Origin: Prevotella sp. UBA6994
GTDB taxonomy: Bacteria; Bacteroidota; Bacteroidia; Bacteroidales; Bacteroidaceae
Direction of reading: 5' to 3'
Length of the DNA stretch: 22,939 bases
NCBI GenBank assembly: GCA_002449845.1
Contig: DJXW01000025.1
Location: 1-22,939, forward strand
The notes beneath the pieces are model-generated. The model was not told where the DNA came from. It ran no database searches and was given only the letters and a program-made list of their open reading frames with translations. Of this stretch, positions 7,733 through 15,802 are shown in pieces. A program made the translations under genes and the position numbers. Every line of letters begins with the position of its first letter. The first letter of the stretch is position 1.

Positions 7733-7813
7733 ATAACATATATAGTTAGCACTCGTAACATATATAGTTACGATCATAACTCATATAGTTACGCTCGTAA
7801 TATACTATGTTAC
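7733..7813. repeat. Array of four 17-base palindromes at 21-22 base period
   Basis: Units lie at 7733-7749, 7755-7771, 7776-7792 and 7797-7813. Each has five-base arms (rtaay and its complement, best form GTAAC...GTTAC) around a seven-base AT core, mostly atatata. Start-to-start distances are 22, 21 and 21 bases, about two helical turns, so all units would face the same side of the helix. The gaps of 4-5 bases are too short for CRISPR spacers. It may be a protein-binding array or an extragenic repeat family. Confidence 0.8.
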
Positions 7814-7989
7814 GATAAAAAATACGATTTTTCGTCCATTCCAACCCATTTTTCCTTTCTTCCATTTCTATTTCACAAGAAAACCAGAACTGTTTTTTGT
7901 CGGAATAATTGACACGAATTTAGATTGAAGATAAAAAGATGGAAAATTGAAGATTATGTTTGTTGGTCAATGTCGTTAGAGTAATTTTG

Positions 7990-8023
7990 GGCGAAATACC
8001 ACGAAGGAACGTGGTATTTCGCC
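7990..8023 (-). terminator. 14-bp perfect hairpin, possible 3' end of the lipoprotein transcript
   Basis: Arms ggcgaaataccacg (7990-8003) and cgtggtatttcgcc (8010-8023) are perfect complements around a 6-base loop. It lies 29 bases past the stop of the minus-strand gene ending at 8053. No run of T follows on either strand, so it is not a classical intrinsic terminator. It could still protect the mRNA end or act with another factor. Confidence 0.5.
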
Positions 8024-8052
8024 GTATGATTTCCAACAAGGTCCTTAGATTT

Positions 8053-8676
8053 TTATTTTGTAAGTTCAAAGCCCACACGAGCACCGTCGGCACTCTTAGC
8101 GAGTTTGCTGACTGCCTGAACAGCAGCGGTGTTGCTGACCTTACCTTCTTTCTGAAGGATGTTAGCCATCTGCTTGGAGTCGAACATCAGCCCCATTCCT
8201 TTCTCAGTCTTTGTCACGTTGCCCTTAATGGTCTCAGAAGCGGTCTTTAAGGCGATTTCACCGTTCTGGGAATTATAGGTATATGTTCCACTGAATGGGA
8301 TTCCATTTACCTTGGCTGAGAACTTGTTGCCAGCAAGGAACGAGAAAGAAGTGTTGTTACGATTGATACCGATGTTACTGTAATTGTTAGCCAGCGACGA
8401 GGCGATATTGGCAATTGTAGCAGTACCTCCGGCTTTTGTCAGCGCCTGTTGGGTAGTAAAAGCTGCACTTGGAGCATTATAGTTCCAGCTTCCAAGAAGG
8501 CTCGACTGATCGAATGTCATTCCACCTAACAACACCTGACCTAACACAGCGCCAAGCACGTTACCCAGCACATTGGTGTTTTGATTTGTGGTAGATGCAG
8601 TTCCCAATCCTGTTGTGAAGCAGCTCGACAACATCAATGTTGTTGCTGCAAGAAGTGTCATAATTGTTTTTTTCAT
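8053..8676 (-). CDS. DUF4923-like lipoprotein
   Basis: 207 residues from the ATG at 8676; the frame is open 25 codons further upstream, but the signal peptide begins at this Met and the promoter lies within the extension. MKKTIMTLLAATTLMLSSC is a lipoprotein signal with Cys19 as the lipidated residue. The mature protein has a Gly/Leu-rich segment (VLGNVLGAVLGQVLLGG), then MTFDQSSLLGSWNYNAPS and a beta-rich region with NKFSAKVNGIPFSGTYTYN, matching my recollection of DUF4923, a Bacteroidales family of unknown function. It is probably an outer- or inner-membrane-anchored periplasmic protein. It has its own promoter and does not belong to the neighbouring lipoprotein transcript. Confidence 0.8.
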   Translation of the reverse strand: MKKTIMTLLAATTLMLSSCFTTGLGTASTTNQNTNVLGNVLGAVLGQVLLGGMTFDQSSLLGSWNYNAPSAAFTTQQALTKAGGTATIANIASSLANNYSNIGINRNNTSFSFLAGNKFSAKVNGIPFSGTYTYNSQNGEIALKTASETIKGNVTKTEKGMGLMFDSKQMANILQKEGKVSNTAAVQAVSKLAKSADGARVGFELTK

Positions 8677-8720
8677 AATTTTGTAGTTGTTTAATTGATA
8701 GAGTGAATAAATTTTCTGGA

Positions 8721-8752
8721 CAAAGAAACAGAAAAAAATTGGAAACTCCAAA
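8721..8752 (-). promoter_or_regulatory. Promoter of the DUF4923-like gene
   Basis: On the minus strand TTTG (8752-8749), 20 bases, then TTTCTTTG (8728-8721), one mismatch from TAnnTTTG. The -7 element is 44 bases upstream of the start at 8676, which supports that start over the longer open frame beginning at 8751. Confidence 0.7.
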
Positions 8753-8793
8753 TATATTTCAATTTATCTTTACTTTAAGTAATGATTAAACGA

Positions 8794-9159
8794 TTATAAC
8801 TCCACTCTATTTACGTAATGTACTTTACAGCGGTAGAAATGAGTTTCATAAGTTGAAGGCCCTACTACTGGAACTTCTTTAAAAGATAGTATCTTTACAT
8901 ATATTTCGTCACCAGAATCTACTGTTTTACTTAATAAATCTGATTTGTCAAATAGGATGACACAATCTCCTATAAAATTAGACTCTTCGGGTTTATTAAT
9001 GACACTTCCACTGACAATGCCATTTTCATCAATTCCATTTATTCGAATAGTATAACATTGCGTAAGATCAACAGAATCATCAATAGAATCATCATTACTA
9101 CAACCTGCCGAAACAATCATCAGCAAGAAGCTTAATAAAATAAATAGGTTTTTCTTCAT
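8794..9159 (-). CDS. Small lipoprotein of unknown function
   Basis: 121 residues from the ATG at 9159; the frame extends 10 codons upstream to 9189, but that start would overlap the -7 promoter element. MKKNLFILLSFLLMIVSAGC is a lipoprotein signal with lipobox SAGC and Cys20. An acidic linker SNDDSIDDSVD follows, typical of surface-directed lipoproteins in Bacteroidetes. The rest (YTIRINGIDENGIVSGSVIN, ending HFYRCKVHYVNRVEL) is probably a small beta-sheet or beta-barrel domain that I do not recognise. It is transcribed from its own promoter, toward the DUF4923-like gene 117 bases away. Confidence 0.75.
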   Translation of the reverse strand: MKKNLFILLSFLLMIVSAGCSNDDSIDDSVDLTQCYTIRINGIDENGIVSGSVINKPEESNFIGDCVILFDKSDLLSKTVDSGDEIYVKILSFKEVPVVGPSTYETHFYRCKVHYVNRVEL

Positions 9160-9186
9160 TATTCTGTGGTTTTGGTTATTCTGAGA

Positions 9187-9218
9187 CAAAGATATAAAAT
9201 TATTCGCATACTTCCAAA
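9187..9218 (-). promoter_or_regulatory. Promoter of the small lipoprotein gene
   Basis: On the minus strand TTTG (9218-9215), 20 bases, then a perfect TATCTTTG (9194-9187). The start codon at 9159 lies 27 bases downstream, giving a leader of about 20 bases. Confidence 0.8.
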
Positions 9219-9220
9219 AC

Positions 9221-9316
9221 TTATGTCAAGAAATTTTCCGAAAGCACCTAAGTGAACGTATGTTTGGCAAAGACGGTAATGCTAAAACATGGGATGAGTA
9301 TATTAAAAAACTCTAA
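9221..9316 (+). pseudogene. Possible C-terminal remnant of a lost gene
   Basis: This frame is open from 9185 to TAA at 9314-9316, with no start codon before the internal ATG. The end reads HLSERMFGKDGNAKTWDEYI followed by KKL and a stop, with an amino-acid mix that looks like a real protein C-terminus rather than random AT-rich translation. The first dozen codons overlap the minus-strand promoter at 9187-9218, so only the later part is likely to be a relic. I cannot name the family. Confidence 0.3.
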
Positions 9317-9321
9317 TCTAT

Positions 9322-9352
9322 TTTGTTATATGGCGATAATTGCTTACTTTTG
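9322..9352 (+). promoter_or_regulatory. Promoter of the MORN-repeat/branching-enzyme cluster
   Basis: TTTG at 9322-9325, 19 bases, then TACTTTTG at 9345-9352, a perfect TAnnTTTG. The GTG start of the MORN gene at 9376 lies 23 bases further on. No other good promoter is seen before 14201, so it may serve four genes. Confidence 0.8.
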
Positions 9353-9375
9353 TGATTGAATCAAAAATTATCATC

Positions 9376-10491
9376 GTGAAAAAAAGAATTATTACCATAT
9401 TTTTATGCATGGCTCTGCCATTCATGGCGTATGCCCAGAAAATCTCACTCGGTTCGTGTTTGACAAAAGACAAAGGTCAATACAAGGGTGAGATGGTTTC
9501 GGGAAAGCCACATGGCAAGGGCAACACCCTTTGGAAAAACGGAGACACTTACGAGGGAGAATACGTGAAAGGCAAACGACAAGGCATGGGTACCTACACC
9601 TTTGCCGATGGTGAGAAATATGAGGGGCAATGGTTTCAAGACCAACAACATGGACGCGGAACGTATTACTTTGCCAACAATAACAAATACGTAGGACTCT
9701 GGTTTCGGGATTACCAACAAGGACACGGTATCATGTATTACTACAACGGAGACCGATACGAAGGCGGTTGGTATCAAGACAAGCGACAGGGCAAGGGAAA
9801 ATACACCTTTGTGACTGGAGCTTACTACGACGGCAACTGGTCGAACGACATGAAAAACGGCAAGGGATTCTTCGACTGGGGCGACGGTACTACCTACGAT
9901 GGCTCATGGCTGAACAACATGCGTTCAGGCAAAGGCATCAACAAATATTCTACTGGTGACGTATATTCTGGCGACTGGAAGGAAGACCTGCCCAACGGCA
10001 AGGGCATCTACCGATTTGCCAACGGCGACGTGTATGAGGGTGGCTACGTAGAAGGTGAGCGCACAGGAGAAGGAATCTTCCGCTTTGCGAATGGTGACAA
10101 ATACACGGGACGTTTCCTCAATGGAGACAAGTCGGGCTCTGGCACGCTGATCTGGGCTAACGGCGACATGTACACCGGTGAATGGAAGAACGACCAGCAA
10201 AATGGGCGCGGCAAACTGAAAAAGAAAAACGGTGACACCTTTGACGGTTATTTCAAGCAAGGCAACCTTGATGGAGAGGTGACCATTCACTACGCAGATG
10301 GCAGCAAGTTTAAGGGCGTTTACAAAAACGGCAAACGCAATGGCAAGGCCATCGAGGAAACCAAGGACGGAAAACGTTTTGAAGGAAGTTATGAAAACGA
10401 CCGCAGACACGGTACGTTCATAGAGAAAGACCGCAACGGCAACATTACTGCCAAGGGGAACTACGACCATGGCAGAAGACTTGCTCAATAA
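9376..10491 (+). CDS. Exported MORN-repeat protein, 14 repeats
   Basis: 371 residues from GTG 9376. The frame is open to TTG 9340, but that start would overlap the promoter, and the signal peptide begins at the GTG (VKKRIITIFLCMALPFMAYA, cleavage before QK). After a short linker the protein is almost wholly 14 tandem 23-residue MORN units, starting YKGEMVSGKPHGKG and following Y-x-G-x-(W/Y)...G-x-G...NGD; the last three are degenerate (F-starting) and a half unit ends the protein. MORN arrays form elongated beta-hairpin sheets that bind lipids or act as scaffolds in other organisms; in Bacteroidetes exported versions are common and uncharacterised. It is the first gene of a run with YhcH-like, GlgB and DUF6057-like genes, 29 bases before the second. 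Function is unknown. Confidence 0.85.
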   Translation: MKKRIITIFLCMALPFMAYAQKISLGSCLTKDKGQYKGEMVSGKPHGKGNTLWKNGDTYEGEYVKGKRQGMGTYTFADGEKYEGQWFQDQQHGRGTYYFANNNKYVGLWFRDYQQGHGIMYYYNGDRYEGGWYQDKRQGKGKYTFVTGAYYDGNWSNDMKNGKGFFDWGDGTTYDGSWLNNMRSGKGINKYSTGDVYSGDWKEDLPNGKGIYRFANGDVYEGGYVEGERTGEGIFRFANGDKYTGRFLNGDKSGSGTLIWANGDMYTGEWKNDQQNGRGKLKKKNGDTFDGYFKQGNLDGEVTIHYADGSKFKGVYKNGKRNGKAIEETKDGKRFEGSYENDRRHGTFIEKDRNGNITAKGNYDHGRRLAQ

Positions 10492-10520
10492 TGCACATCA
10501 ACTTTTAAACTCAAAATATC

Positions 10521-10970
10521 ATGATTATCGACACATTGGAGAATTTAGAGAAGTATGTATCTCTGAACCCATTATTTAAAGAAGTAATTGATTTCTTGAA
10601 AGAGAACGAACTGGGAAGTCTGGAACCTGGCAAGCACTTCATCAAAGAAAAAGACGTGTTTGTAAACGTACAAATGGCAAAGGGCAAGACCAAGGAAGAG
10701 GCAGTGATGGAATATCACAAGGAGTATATCGACATCCAGATTCCTCTCTCAGCCGAAGAAACATTTGGGTACATTCCCACCTGCGCTCTGCCAGAAGCAG
10801 AATTTAACGTGGAGAAAGACATCGCTAAAGTGCCAAACGTACCGGGACAAAGCTACGTAACATGCAGCCCTAACATGTTTGCCATGTTTTTCCCACAAGA
10901 CGGACACGCACCCTGCATCAGCAAGGAGGCTGAACTGAAAAAAGCTATATTCAAAGTAAAAGTATCATAA
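10521..10970 (+). CDS. YhcH/YjgK/YiaL (NanQ/EbgC-like) family protein
   Basis: 149 residues, full length for the family. It opens MIIDTLENL, and the conserved metal-site residues are visible: E-x-H-K-x-Y-I-D-I-Q around 64-73 (Glu64, His66) and FFPQDGHAPC at 123-132 (His129). The family is a cupin-like fold. Characterised members act on sugar anomers, for example NanQ in sialic acid use and the EbgC subunit of a beta-galactosidase. A role as a sugar mutarotase or anomerase feeding carbohydrate metabolism is therefore plausible. It sits 29 bases after the MORN gene and 23 bases before glgB, so it is likely co-transcribed with both. The exact sugar is unknown. Confidence 0.85.
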   Translation: MIIDTLENLEKYVSLNPLFKEVIDFLKENELGSLEPGKHFIKEKDVFVNVQMAKGKTKEEAVMEYHKEYIDIQIPLSAEETFGYIPTCALPEAEFNVEKDIAKVPNVPGQSYVTCSPNMFAMFFPQDGHAPCISKEAELKKAIFKVKVS

Positions 10971-10993
10971 GAGCTACATAAAAAGCAATTATT

Positions 10994-13051
10994 ATGGCAA
11001 CAAAAAAGATCACAGCCGAAAAGAAGCCTGCAAAGGCTAAAGCACCAAAGCACATTGGACTCGTGAAGAACGACGGGTATCTGGAACCATACGAGGATGC
11101 CATCAGAGGAAGACACGACCATGCCCTTTGGAAAATAGGACAACTGACACAGAACGGGAAGATGACACTGAGCGACTTCGCCAACGGTCATCAGTATTAT
11201 GGGTTGCACAAGACAGCACGTGGATGGGTGTTCCGTGAGTGGGCTCCCAACGCCACTGCCATTTACTTGGTAGGCGACTTTAACAACTGGACAGAAACAG
11301 ACAGATACAAGGCTAAACGCATTGAGGGAACGGGAAACTGGGAGCTGAAACTCTCAGAGAAAGCCGTGAAGCATGGAGACCTATACAAGATGCACGTGTA
11401 TTGGGAAGGCGGAGACGGTGAGCGTATTCCAGCTTGGGTGCGCCGCGTGGTACAAGACGACAACACCAAGATATTCTCTGCACAGGTATGGAATCCAACG
11501 CCCTACGAATGGAAGAAAAAGAAATTCAAGGCAAACACGTCTCCACTCCTTATTTATGAATGCCACATCGGCATGGGACAAGATGCGGAGAAAGTGGGCA
11601 CGTATGTGGAATTTAGAGACAACGTACTGCCTCGCATCATCAAGGATGGATACAACTGCATACAAATCATGGCTATCCAAGAACATCCCTACTATGGTTC
11701 GTTTGGCTACCATGTGAGTTCTTTCTTCGCTGCTTCGTCACGATTCGGAACACCCGAGGAACTGAAATCACTCATAGACACAGCTCACCAAAACGGCGTT
11801 GCTGTCATCATGGATATCGTACACTCACATGCCGTGAAGAACGAGGTGGAAGGACTGGGCAACCTGGCTGGTGACCCCAACCAATACTTCTATCCTGGCG
11901 ACAGGCATGAACATCCAGCATGGGACTCACTCTGCTTTGACTATGGGAATGACGGTGTGATGCACTTCTTGCTCTCCAACTGTAAGTATTGGTTAGAGGA
12001 ATTCCATTTCGACGGTTTCCGCTTCGACGGTGTTACGTCAATGCTCTACTATAGCCACGGACTTGGAGAGGCATTCTGCAACTATGGCGATTACTTCAAT
12101 GGTCACGAAGACGACAATGCCATCTGCTACCTGACATTAGCCAACAAACTCATCCACGAGGTAAATCCCAATGCCATCACCATTGCAGAGGAAGTGAGCG
12201 GTATGCCTGGCTTGGCAGCTAAGTTTGAAGACGGTGGTTACGGATTTGATTACCGCATGGCAATGAATATTCCTGACTATTGGATCAAGACCATCAAGGA
12301 GCAATCGGATGAGAACTGGAAGCCAAGTTCTATTTTCTGGGAAGTAAAGAACAGAAGACCCGACGAGAAAACCATCTCATATTGTGAGAGCCACGACCAA
12401 GCATTGGTAGGCGACAAGACCATTATCTTCAGGTTGATAGACGCAGACATGTATTGGCACTTCAAGAAAGGTGATGAAAACGACATTGCCAACCGCGGAA
12501 TAGCATTGCACAAGATGATTCGACTCGTGACCATCGGTGCCATCAACGGTGGCTACCTCAACTTCATGGGCAATGAGTTTGGACATCCAGAATGGATAGA
12601 CTTCCCACGTGAAGGAAACGGATGGAGCTATAAGTACGCTCGCAGACAATGGAACTTGGTAGATAACAAGGAACTGTGCTATCACTGGTTGGGCGACTTT
12701 GACCGTGAGATGCTGAAAGTGGTGAAGAGCGAGAAAAACTTCAACAAGACTCCCGTACAAGAGATTTGGCACAATGACGGTGACCAGATACTTGCCTTCA
12801 TGCGTGGCGACTTGGTGTTTGTATTCAATTTCTCCCCCACTCGCTCTTTCACGGATTATGGATTCTTAGTACCAACAGGCTCTTACGACGTGGTGCTGAA
12901 CACAGATGCGAAAGAGTTTGGAGGAAATGGATTCGCAGACGACTCCGTGACACACTTCACCAACTTTGACCCACTCTATGTAGATGATCATAAAGAATGG
13001 CTGAAACTTTACATCCCAGCTCGTTCAGCAGTTGTATTGAAGAAGAATTAA
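10994..13051 (+). CDS. glgB: 1,4-alpha-glucan branching enzyme
   Basis: 685 residues. It makes alpha-1,6 branches in glycogen by cleaving and transferring alpha-1,4 chains. A Lys/Ala-rich tail of about 20 residues precedes a CBM48-type domain (about 60-170, with GWVFREWAPNATAIYLVGDFNNW). The GH13 catalytic domain follows: VIMDIVHSHAV, then FRFDGVTSMLY with nucleophile Asp345, TIAEEVSGMPG with the acid/base Glu399, and CESHDQALVGDK with Asp468. The C-terminal beta domain ends at the stop. The sequence resembles the eukaryotic-type branching enzyme subgroup common in Bacteroidetes. It starts 23 bases after the YhcH-like gene and ends 3 bases before the DUF6057-like gene. No other glycogen gene is in the window. 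Confidence 0.95.
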   Translation: MATKKITAEKKPAKAKAPKHIGLVKNDGYLEPYEDAIRGRHDHALWKIGQLTQNGKMTLSDFANGHQYYGLHKTARGWVFREWAPNATAIYLVGDFNNWTETDRYKAKRIEGTGNWELKLSEKAVKHGDLYKMHVYWEGGDGERIPAWVRRVVQDDNTKIFSAQVWNPTPYEWKKKKFKANTSPLLIYECHIGMGQDAEKVGTYVEFRDNVLPRIIKDGYNCIQIMAIQEHPYYGSFGYHVSSFFAASSRFGTPEELKSLIDTAHQNGVAVIMDIVHSHAVKNEVEGLGNLAGDPNQYFYPGDRHEHPAWDSLCFDYGNDGVMHFLLSNCKYWLEEFHFDGFRFDGVTSMLYYSHGLGEAFCNYGDYFNGHEDDNAICYLTLANKLIHEVNPNAITIAEEVSGMPGLAAKFEDGGYGFDYRMAMNIPDYWIKTIKEQSDENWKPSSIFWEVKNRRPDEKTISYCESHDQALVGDKTIIFRLIDADMYWHFKKGDENDIANRGIALHKMIRLVTIGAINGGYLNFMGNEFGHPEWIDFPREGNGWSYKYARRQWNLVDNKELCYHWLGDFDREMLKVVKSEKNFNKTPVQEIWHNDGDQILAFMRGDLVFVFNFSPTRSFTDYGFLVPTGSYDVVLNTDAKEFGGNGFADDSVTHFTNFDPLYVDDHKEWLKLYIPARSAVVLKKN

Positions 13052-13054
13052 TCA

Positions 13055-14200
13055 ATGAATAACTATAGGAAGAATGGCACGACGATGAATAGAATCGTCT
13101 GTGCCGTTCTATTTTGTACATTTACATTTGTATATTTGTATGCCTACCAAAACGACGTGTTGGCTGTGGGTCAACACGTGCTTTCCGATGGGCAGACACA
13201 CTATTCCCGTTTCATAGGGGCATTTCTCATCACACTCGTCCTTGGATTACTGCAATTAGGTGTATCAACGATAACGAATCTCTCAAAGTCAACGTACGCA
13301 TTGACGTACTTTCCTTCATTGTTGGTTTTGGCAGTAATCACGTCTGTTGACTCCAAGATTGACCAAGGCTTTTCGTTTGGAGCATGGGTTTGGTGGTTTC
13401 CTATCTTACTGATCCTGTTCGCATTGGTTTGCAGGTTGGAGAAGATATTGCAATTGTATGAGTCAACAAGCACTGGTGGTGGCATTTTCTCACAATCAAT
13501 GTGGATCAACATATTGATCATGCTCATATTCTTTTTCTGCGTAGGACTCGTAGGAAACTCTGACACCGTGTTTCACTACCGCCTAAAGGTGGAGAGATAC
13601 CTCTCTCAAGGCAAATACGATGAGGCACTATTGGTAGGAAGGCACTCGTTGGAATGCGATTCCAGTTTGACGATGCTAAGAGCATACGCACTCGCAAGGA
13701 AAGGCAAGTTGCCCGATGCGTTGTTCCAATATGCAATATGCGGCGGTTCGGAATCGTTGCTGCCCAATGGAAACAACGTGAAAGGATTACTCTTTGACAC
13801 GCATGAGATATACAACTTTCTTGGCAGAATGATTGTTACCAAGCCCATTACTCCCCAAAAATATCTCAGCACCATCAAGAAACATCATCTCGACAATCGA
13901 CCTGCAGCCGATTATATTCTTTGTGGGTATCTTTTGGATAAGAACCTTGACTCTTTTGCGGCAAGCATTGCCAACTATTATGACTTGAATGAGGAATTGC
14001 CACGTCATTACAGCGAAGCCATCATCATGTACAACCATCTTCACAGAAACAATCCCATTAAGTACGAAAACGACGTGACAGAAGCAGATTATCAAGATTA
14101 CCAAAAGCTGACGAAACAGATTCGTGACAACAAGGAGGTGAAAAGCAGGCTGAGAGATGTGTATGGCAACACGTATTGGTATTATTATAAGGTAAAATAA
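13055..14200 (+). CDS. DUF6057-like integral membrane protein
   Basis: 381 residues, or 371 if the second ATG (13085) is used. The N-terminal half carries about four hydrophobic segments (IVCAVLFCTFTFVYLYAY, FIGAFLITLVLGLLQLGV, a third near YFPSLLVLAVIT, WWFPILLILFALVC, and later ILIMLIFFFCVGLVG). The segment YAYQNDVLAVGQHVLSDGQT with HYSRFIGAF recalls the N-terminus of DUF6057 proteins. The C-terminal half is soluble and helical, with a TPR-like stretch (YLSQGKYDEALLVGRHSLEC). The family is uncharacterised. It starts 3 bases after glgB, so it is almost certainly co-transcribed. A scaffold or envelope function is possible, but nothing in the sequence shows it. Confidence 0.7.
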   Translation: MNNYRKNGTTMNRIVCAVLFCTFTFVYLYAYQNDVLAVGQHVLSDGQTHYSRFIGAFLITLVLGLLQLGVSTITNLSKSTYALTYFPSLLVLAVITSVDSKIDQGFSFGAWVWWFPILLILFALVCRLEKILQLYESTSTGGGIFSQSMWINILIMLIFFFCVGLVGNSDTVFHYRLKVERYLSQGKYDEALLVGRHSLECDSSLTMLRAYALARKGKLPDALFQYAICGGSESLLPNGNNVKGLLFDTHEIYNFLGRMIVTKPITPQKYLSTIKKHHLDNRPAADYILCGYLLDKNLDSFAASIANYYDLNEELPRHYSEAIIMYNHLHRNNPIKYENDVTEADYQDYQKLTKQIRDNKEVKSRLRDVYGNTYWYYYKVK

Positions 14201-14317
14201 ACTGTTTTCATTGTTTCAGAAAAGATTGCCATATTTGTATTTGACACCACACATTATTATATATATGAGTTGGCTGTTTAGTACAAAAGGCTTCATCTTG
14301 CATCAGCAAATACATCT

Positions 14318-15703
14318 ATGAGCAAACAAAAGAAAAGTGACATACTCTTAGAAGCGATACGCAACGGAAATCCGCTGACGACATCCGATAAGATGAATCT
14401 CATCATTGCATTGAGTATTCCATCGATATTGGCACAAATCACCAGCGTATTGATGTTTTTCATCGACGCATCTATGGTTGGTCACTTAGGTGCCGGACCT
14501 TCAGCTTCCATCGGATTGGTAGAATCCACCACTTGGTTGTTTGGCAGCATCACGTCGGCTGCTTCCATGGGTTTTTCCGTTCAGGTGGCACATTTTATCG
14601 GAGCCAACGACTTCATGAAGGCAAGGCAAGTGTTTCGTCATGCATTAATTGCAACCACGATTCTCAGTTTGTTCGTCGTACTGATAGCCGCAGCGATAGC
14701 CCGTCCTCTTCCGTATTGGTTAGGAGGTGGAGAAGACATAGCTGGCGATGCATCCTTGTATTTTTTTATCTTTGCGTTGGCAGTACCATTTTTCCAACTG
14801 TCAAACCTATCCGGTGCCATGTTGAAATGTTCTGGAGACATGCGCATTCCAAGCATTATGAGCGTAATGATGTGCATCCTTGACGTGGCATTCAACTATC
14901 TATTTATATTCATCTTCAAGCTGGGAGTGATGGGAGCTGCCATTGGAACGGCATTAGCCATATTCATCGGAGCCATCAGTCAGGCTTATTTTGCCATTTT
15001 CAGAAATAATATATTAAACCTCAAACAAGACCGCGGTAGCTTTAAGTGGATTTGGGAGTATATACGAAATGCGTTGAAGATAGGTTCGCCCATGGCATTG
15101 CAATCCATACTCATGGGCGGTGCGCAAATAATCAGCACGATTATCGTAGCACCATTGGGAAACATTGCCATAGCCGCCAATACATTTGCCATCACCGCAG
15201 AAAGTTTATGTTATATGCCTGGATATGGTATTGGTGATGCTGCAACTACATTGGTGGGGCAGAGTACCGGAGCCAGGAGATTAGATATCTGCAAGAGTTT
15301 TGCGTGGATGACAATTGGTACTGGAATGATTATCATGGCACTGATGGGATTGTTGATGTATATCTGGGCTCCCGAATTAATGGGATTGCTCACTCCTATC
15401 GAAGAAATCAGGGCATTAGGAGCTCAATGTTTACGCATTGAAGCATTTGCTGAACCCATGTTTGCAGCAGCAATTATTAGTTATAGCGTATGTATAGGAG
15501 CAGGCGACACACTCAAGCCCGCTCTCATCAACCTGTTTAGCATGTGGTGTATCAGGTTGACACTTGCTGCTTATTTAGCAAAAGACTACGGACTAAAGGG
15601 CGTTTGGACAGCAATGGCAATAGAGTTGTCTCTGCGCGGCACATTGTTACTCGTTCGTATATATCGCGAAAAATGGATGAAGGACATGGAAAGCAACATA
15701 TAA
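14318..15703 (+). CDS. MATE family efflux transporter
   Basis: 461 residues with about 12 hydrophobic segments in two similar halves, the MATE layout. The first half begins LIIALSIPSILAQITSVLMF then FIDASMVGHLGAG, the conserved MATE motif region; the second half begins around GSPMALQSILMGGAQIISTI. Members export cationic drugs, metabolites or other organic compounds in exchange for sodium or protons. Substrate cannot be predicted. The gene lies 117 bases after the DUF6057-like gene; a weak promoter-like TATTTG cluster (near 14235-14245) is the only candidate for its own promoter, so read-through from upstream is also possible. Confidence 0.9.
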   Translation: MSKQKKSDILLEAIRNGNPLTTSDKMNLIIALSIPSILAQITSVLMFFIDASMVGHLGAGPSASIGLVESTTWLFGSITSAASMGFSVQVAHFIGANDFMKARQVFRHALIATTILSLFVVLIAAAIARPLPYWLGGGEDIAGDASLYFFIFALAVPFFQLSNLSGAMLKCSGDMRIPSIMSVMMCILDVAFNYLFIFIFKLGVMGAAIGTALAIFIGAISQAYFAIFRNNILNLKQDRGSFKWIWEYIRNALKIGSPMALQSILMGGAQIISTIIVAPLGNIAIAANTFAITAESLCYMPGYGIGDAATTLVGQSTGARRLDICKSFAWMTIGTGMIIMALMGLLMYIWAPELMGLLTPIEEIRALGAQCLRIEAFAEPMFAAAIISYSVCIGAGDTLKPALINLFSMWCIRLTLAAYLAKDYGLKGVWTAMAIELSLRGTLLLVRIYREKWMKDMESNI

Positions 15704-15746
15704 TTTTCCGTTGAGAACCAAAAAGTTTTGAATTTTATTTAAATAG

Positions 15747-15778
15747 TTTGTCAGAATAACATTTTTATCTTAAATTTG
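15747..15778 (+). promoter_or_regulatory. Promoter of the two-gene secreted-protein operon
   Basis: TTTG at 15747-15750, 20 bases, then TAAATTTG at 15771-15778, a perfect TAnnTTTG. The ATG at 15803 lies 24 bases downstream. The longer open frame starting at 15776 would overlap the -7 element, so 15803 is the likely start. Confidence 0.8.
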
Positions 15779-15802
15779 CGAAGAATTTATAAAACTATCA
15801 TT

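Larger units (their letters stand above)
7351..8052. other. Gene-free repeat-rich region between convergent genes
   Basis: 702 bases separate the stop of the DUF3256 gene from the stop of the minus-strand lipoprotein gene. From left to right it holds the rest of the heptamer array, a 17-base direct repeat (7453-7469 and 7501-7517), a 12-base inverted repeat (7575-7618), a small hairpin (7712-7731), a four-unit palindrome array (7733-7813) and a 14-bp perfect hairpin (7990-8023). I see no coding potential beyond shadows, and no RNA gene that I recognise. Confidence 0.7.

Noticed and set aside
7733..7813. Possible CRISPR array
   Set aside because: The repeat units are regular, but the gaps between them are only 4-5 bases and not unique spacers, and no cas gene is nearby.
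7960..8250. 96-residue plus-strand open frame
   Set aside because: It runs antisense to the 3' part of the DUF4923-like lipoprotein gene and through the 14-bp hairpin. It has no promoter and no signal or domain.
14201..14317. Possible terminator or separate promoter between the DUF6057-like and MATE genes
   Set aside because: I see only an imperfect ctg/cag hairpin and near-consensus TATTTG elements without a proper -33 partner, too weak to list as a feature.
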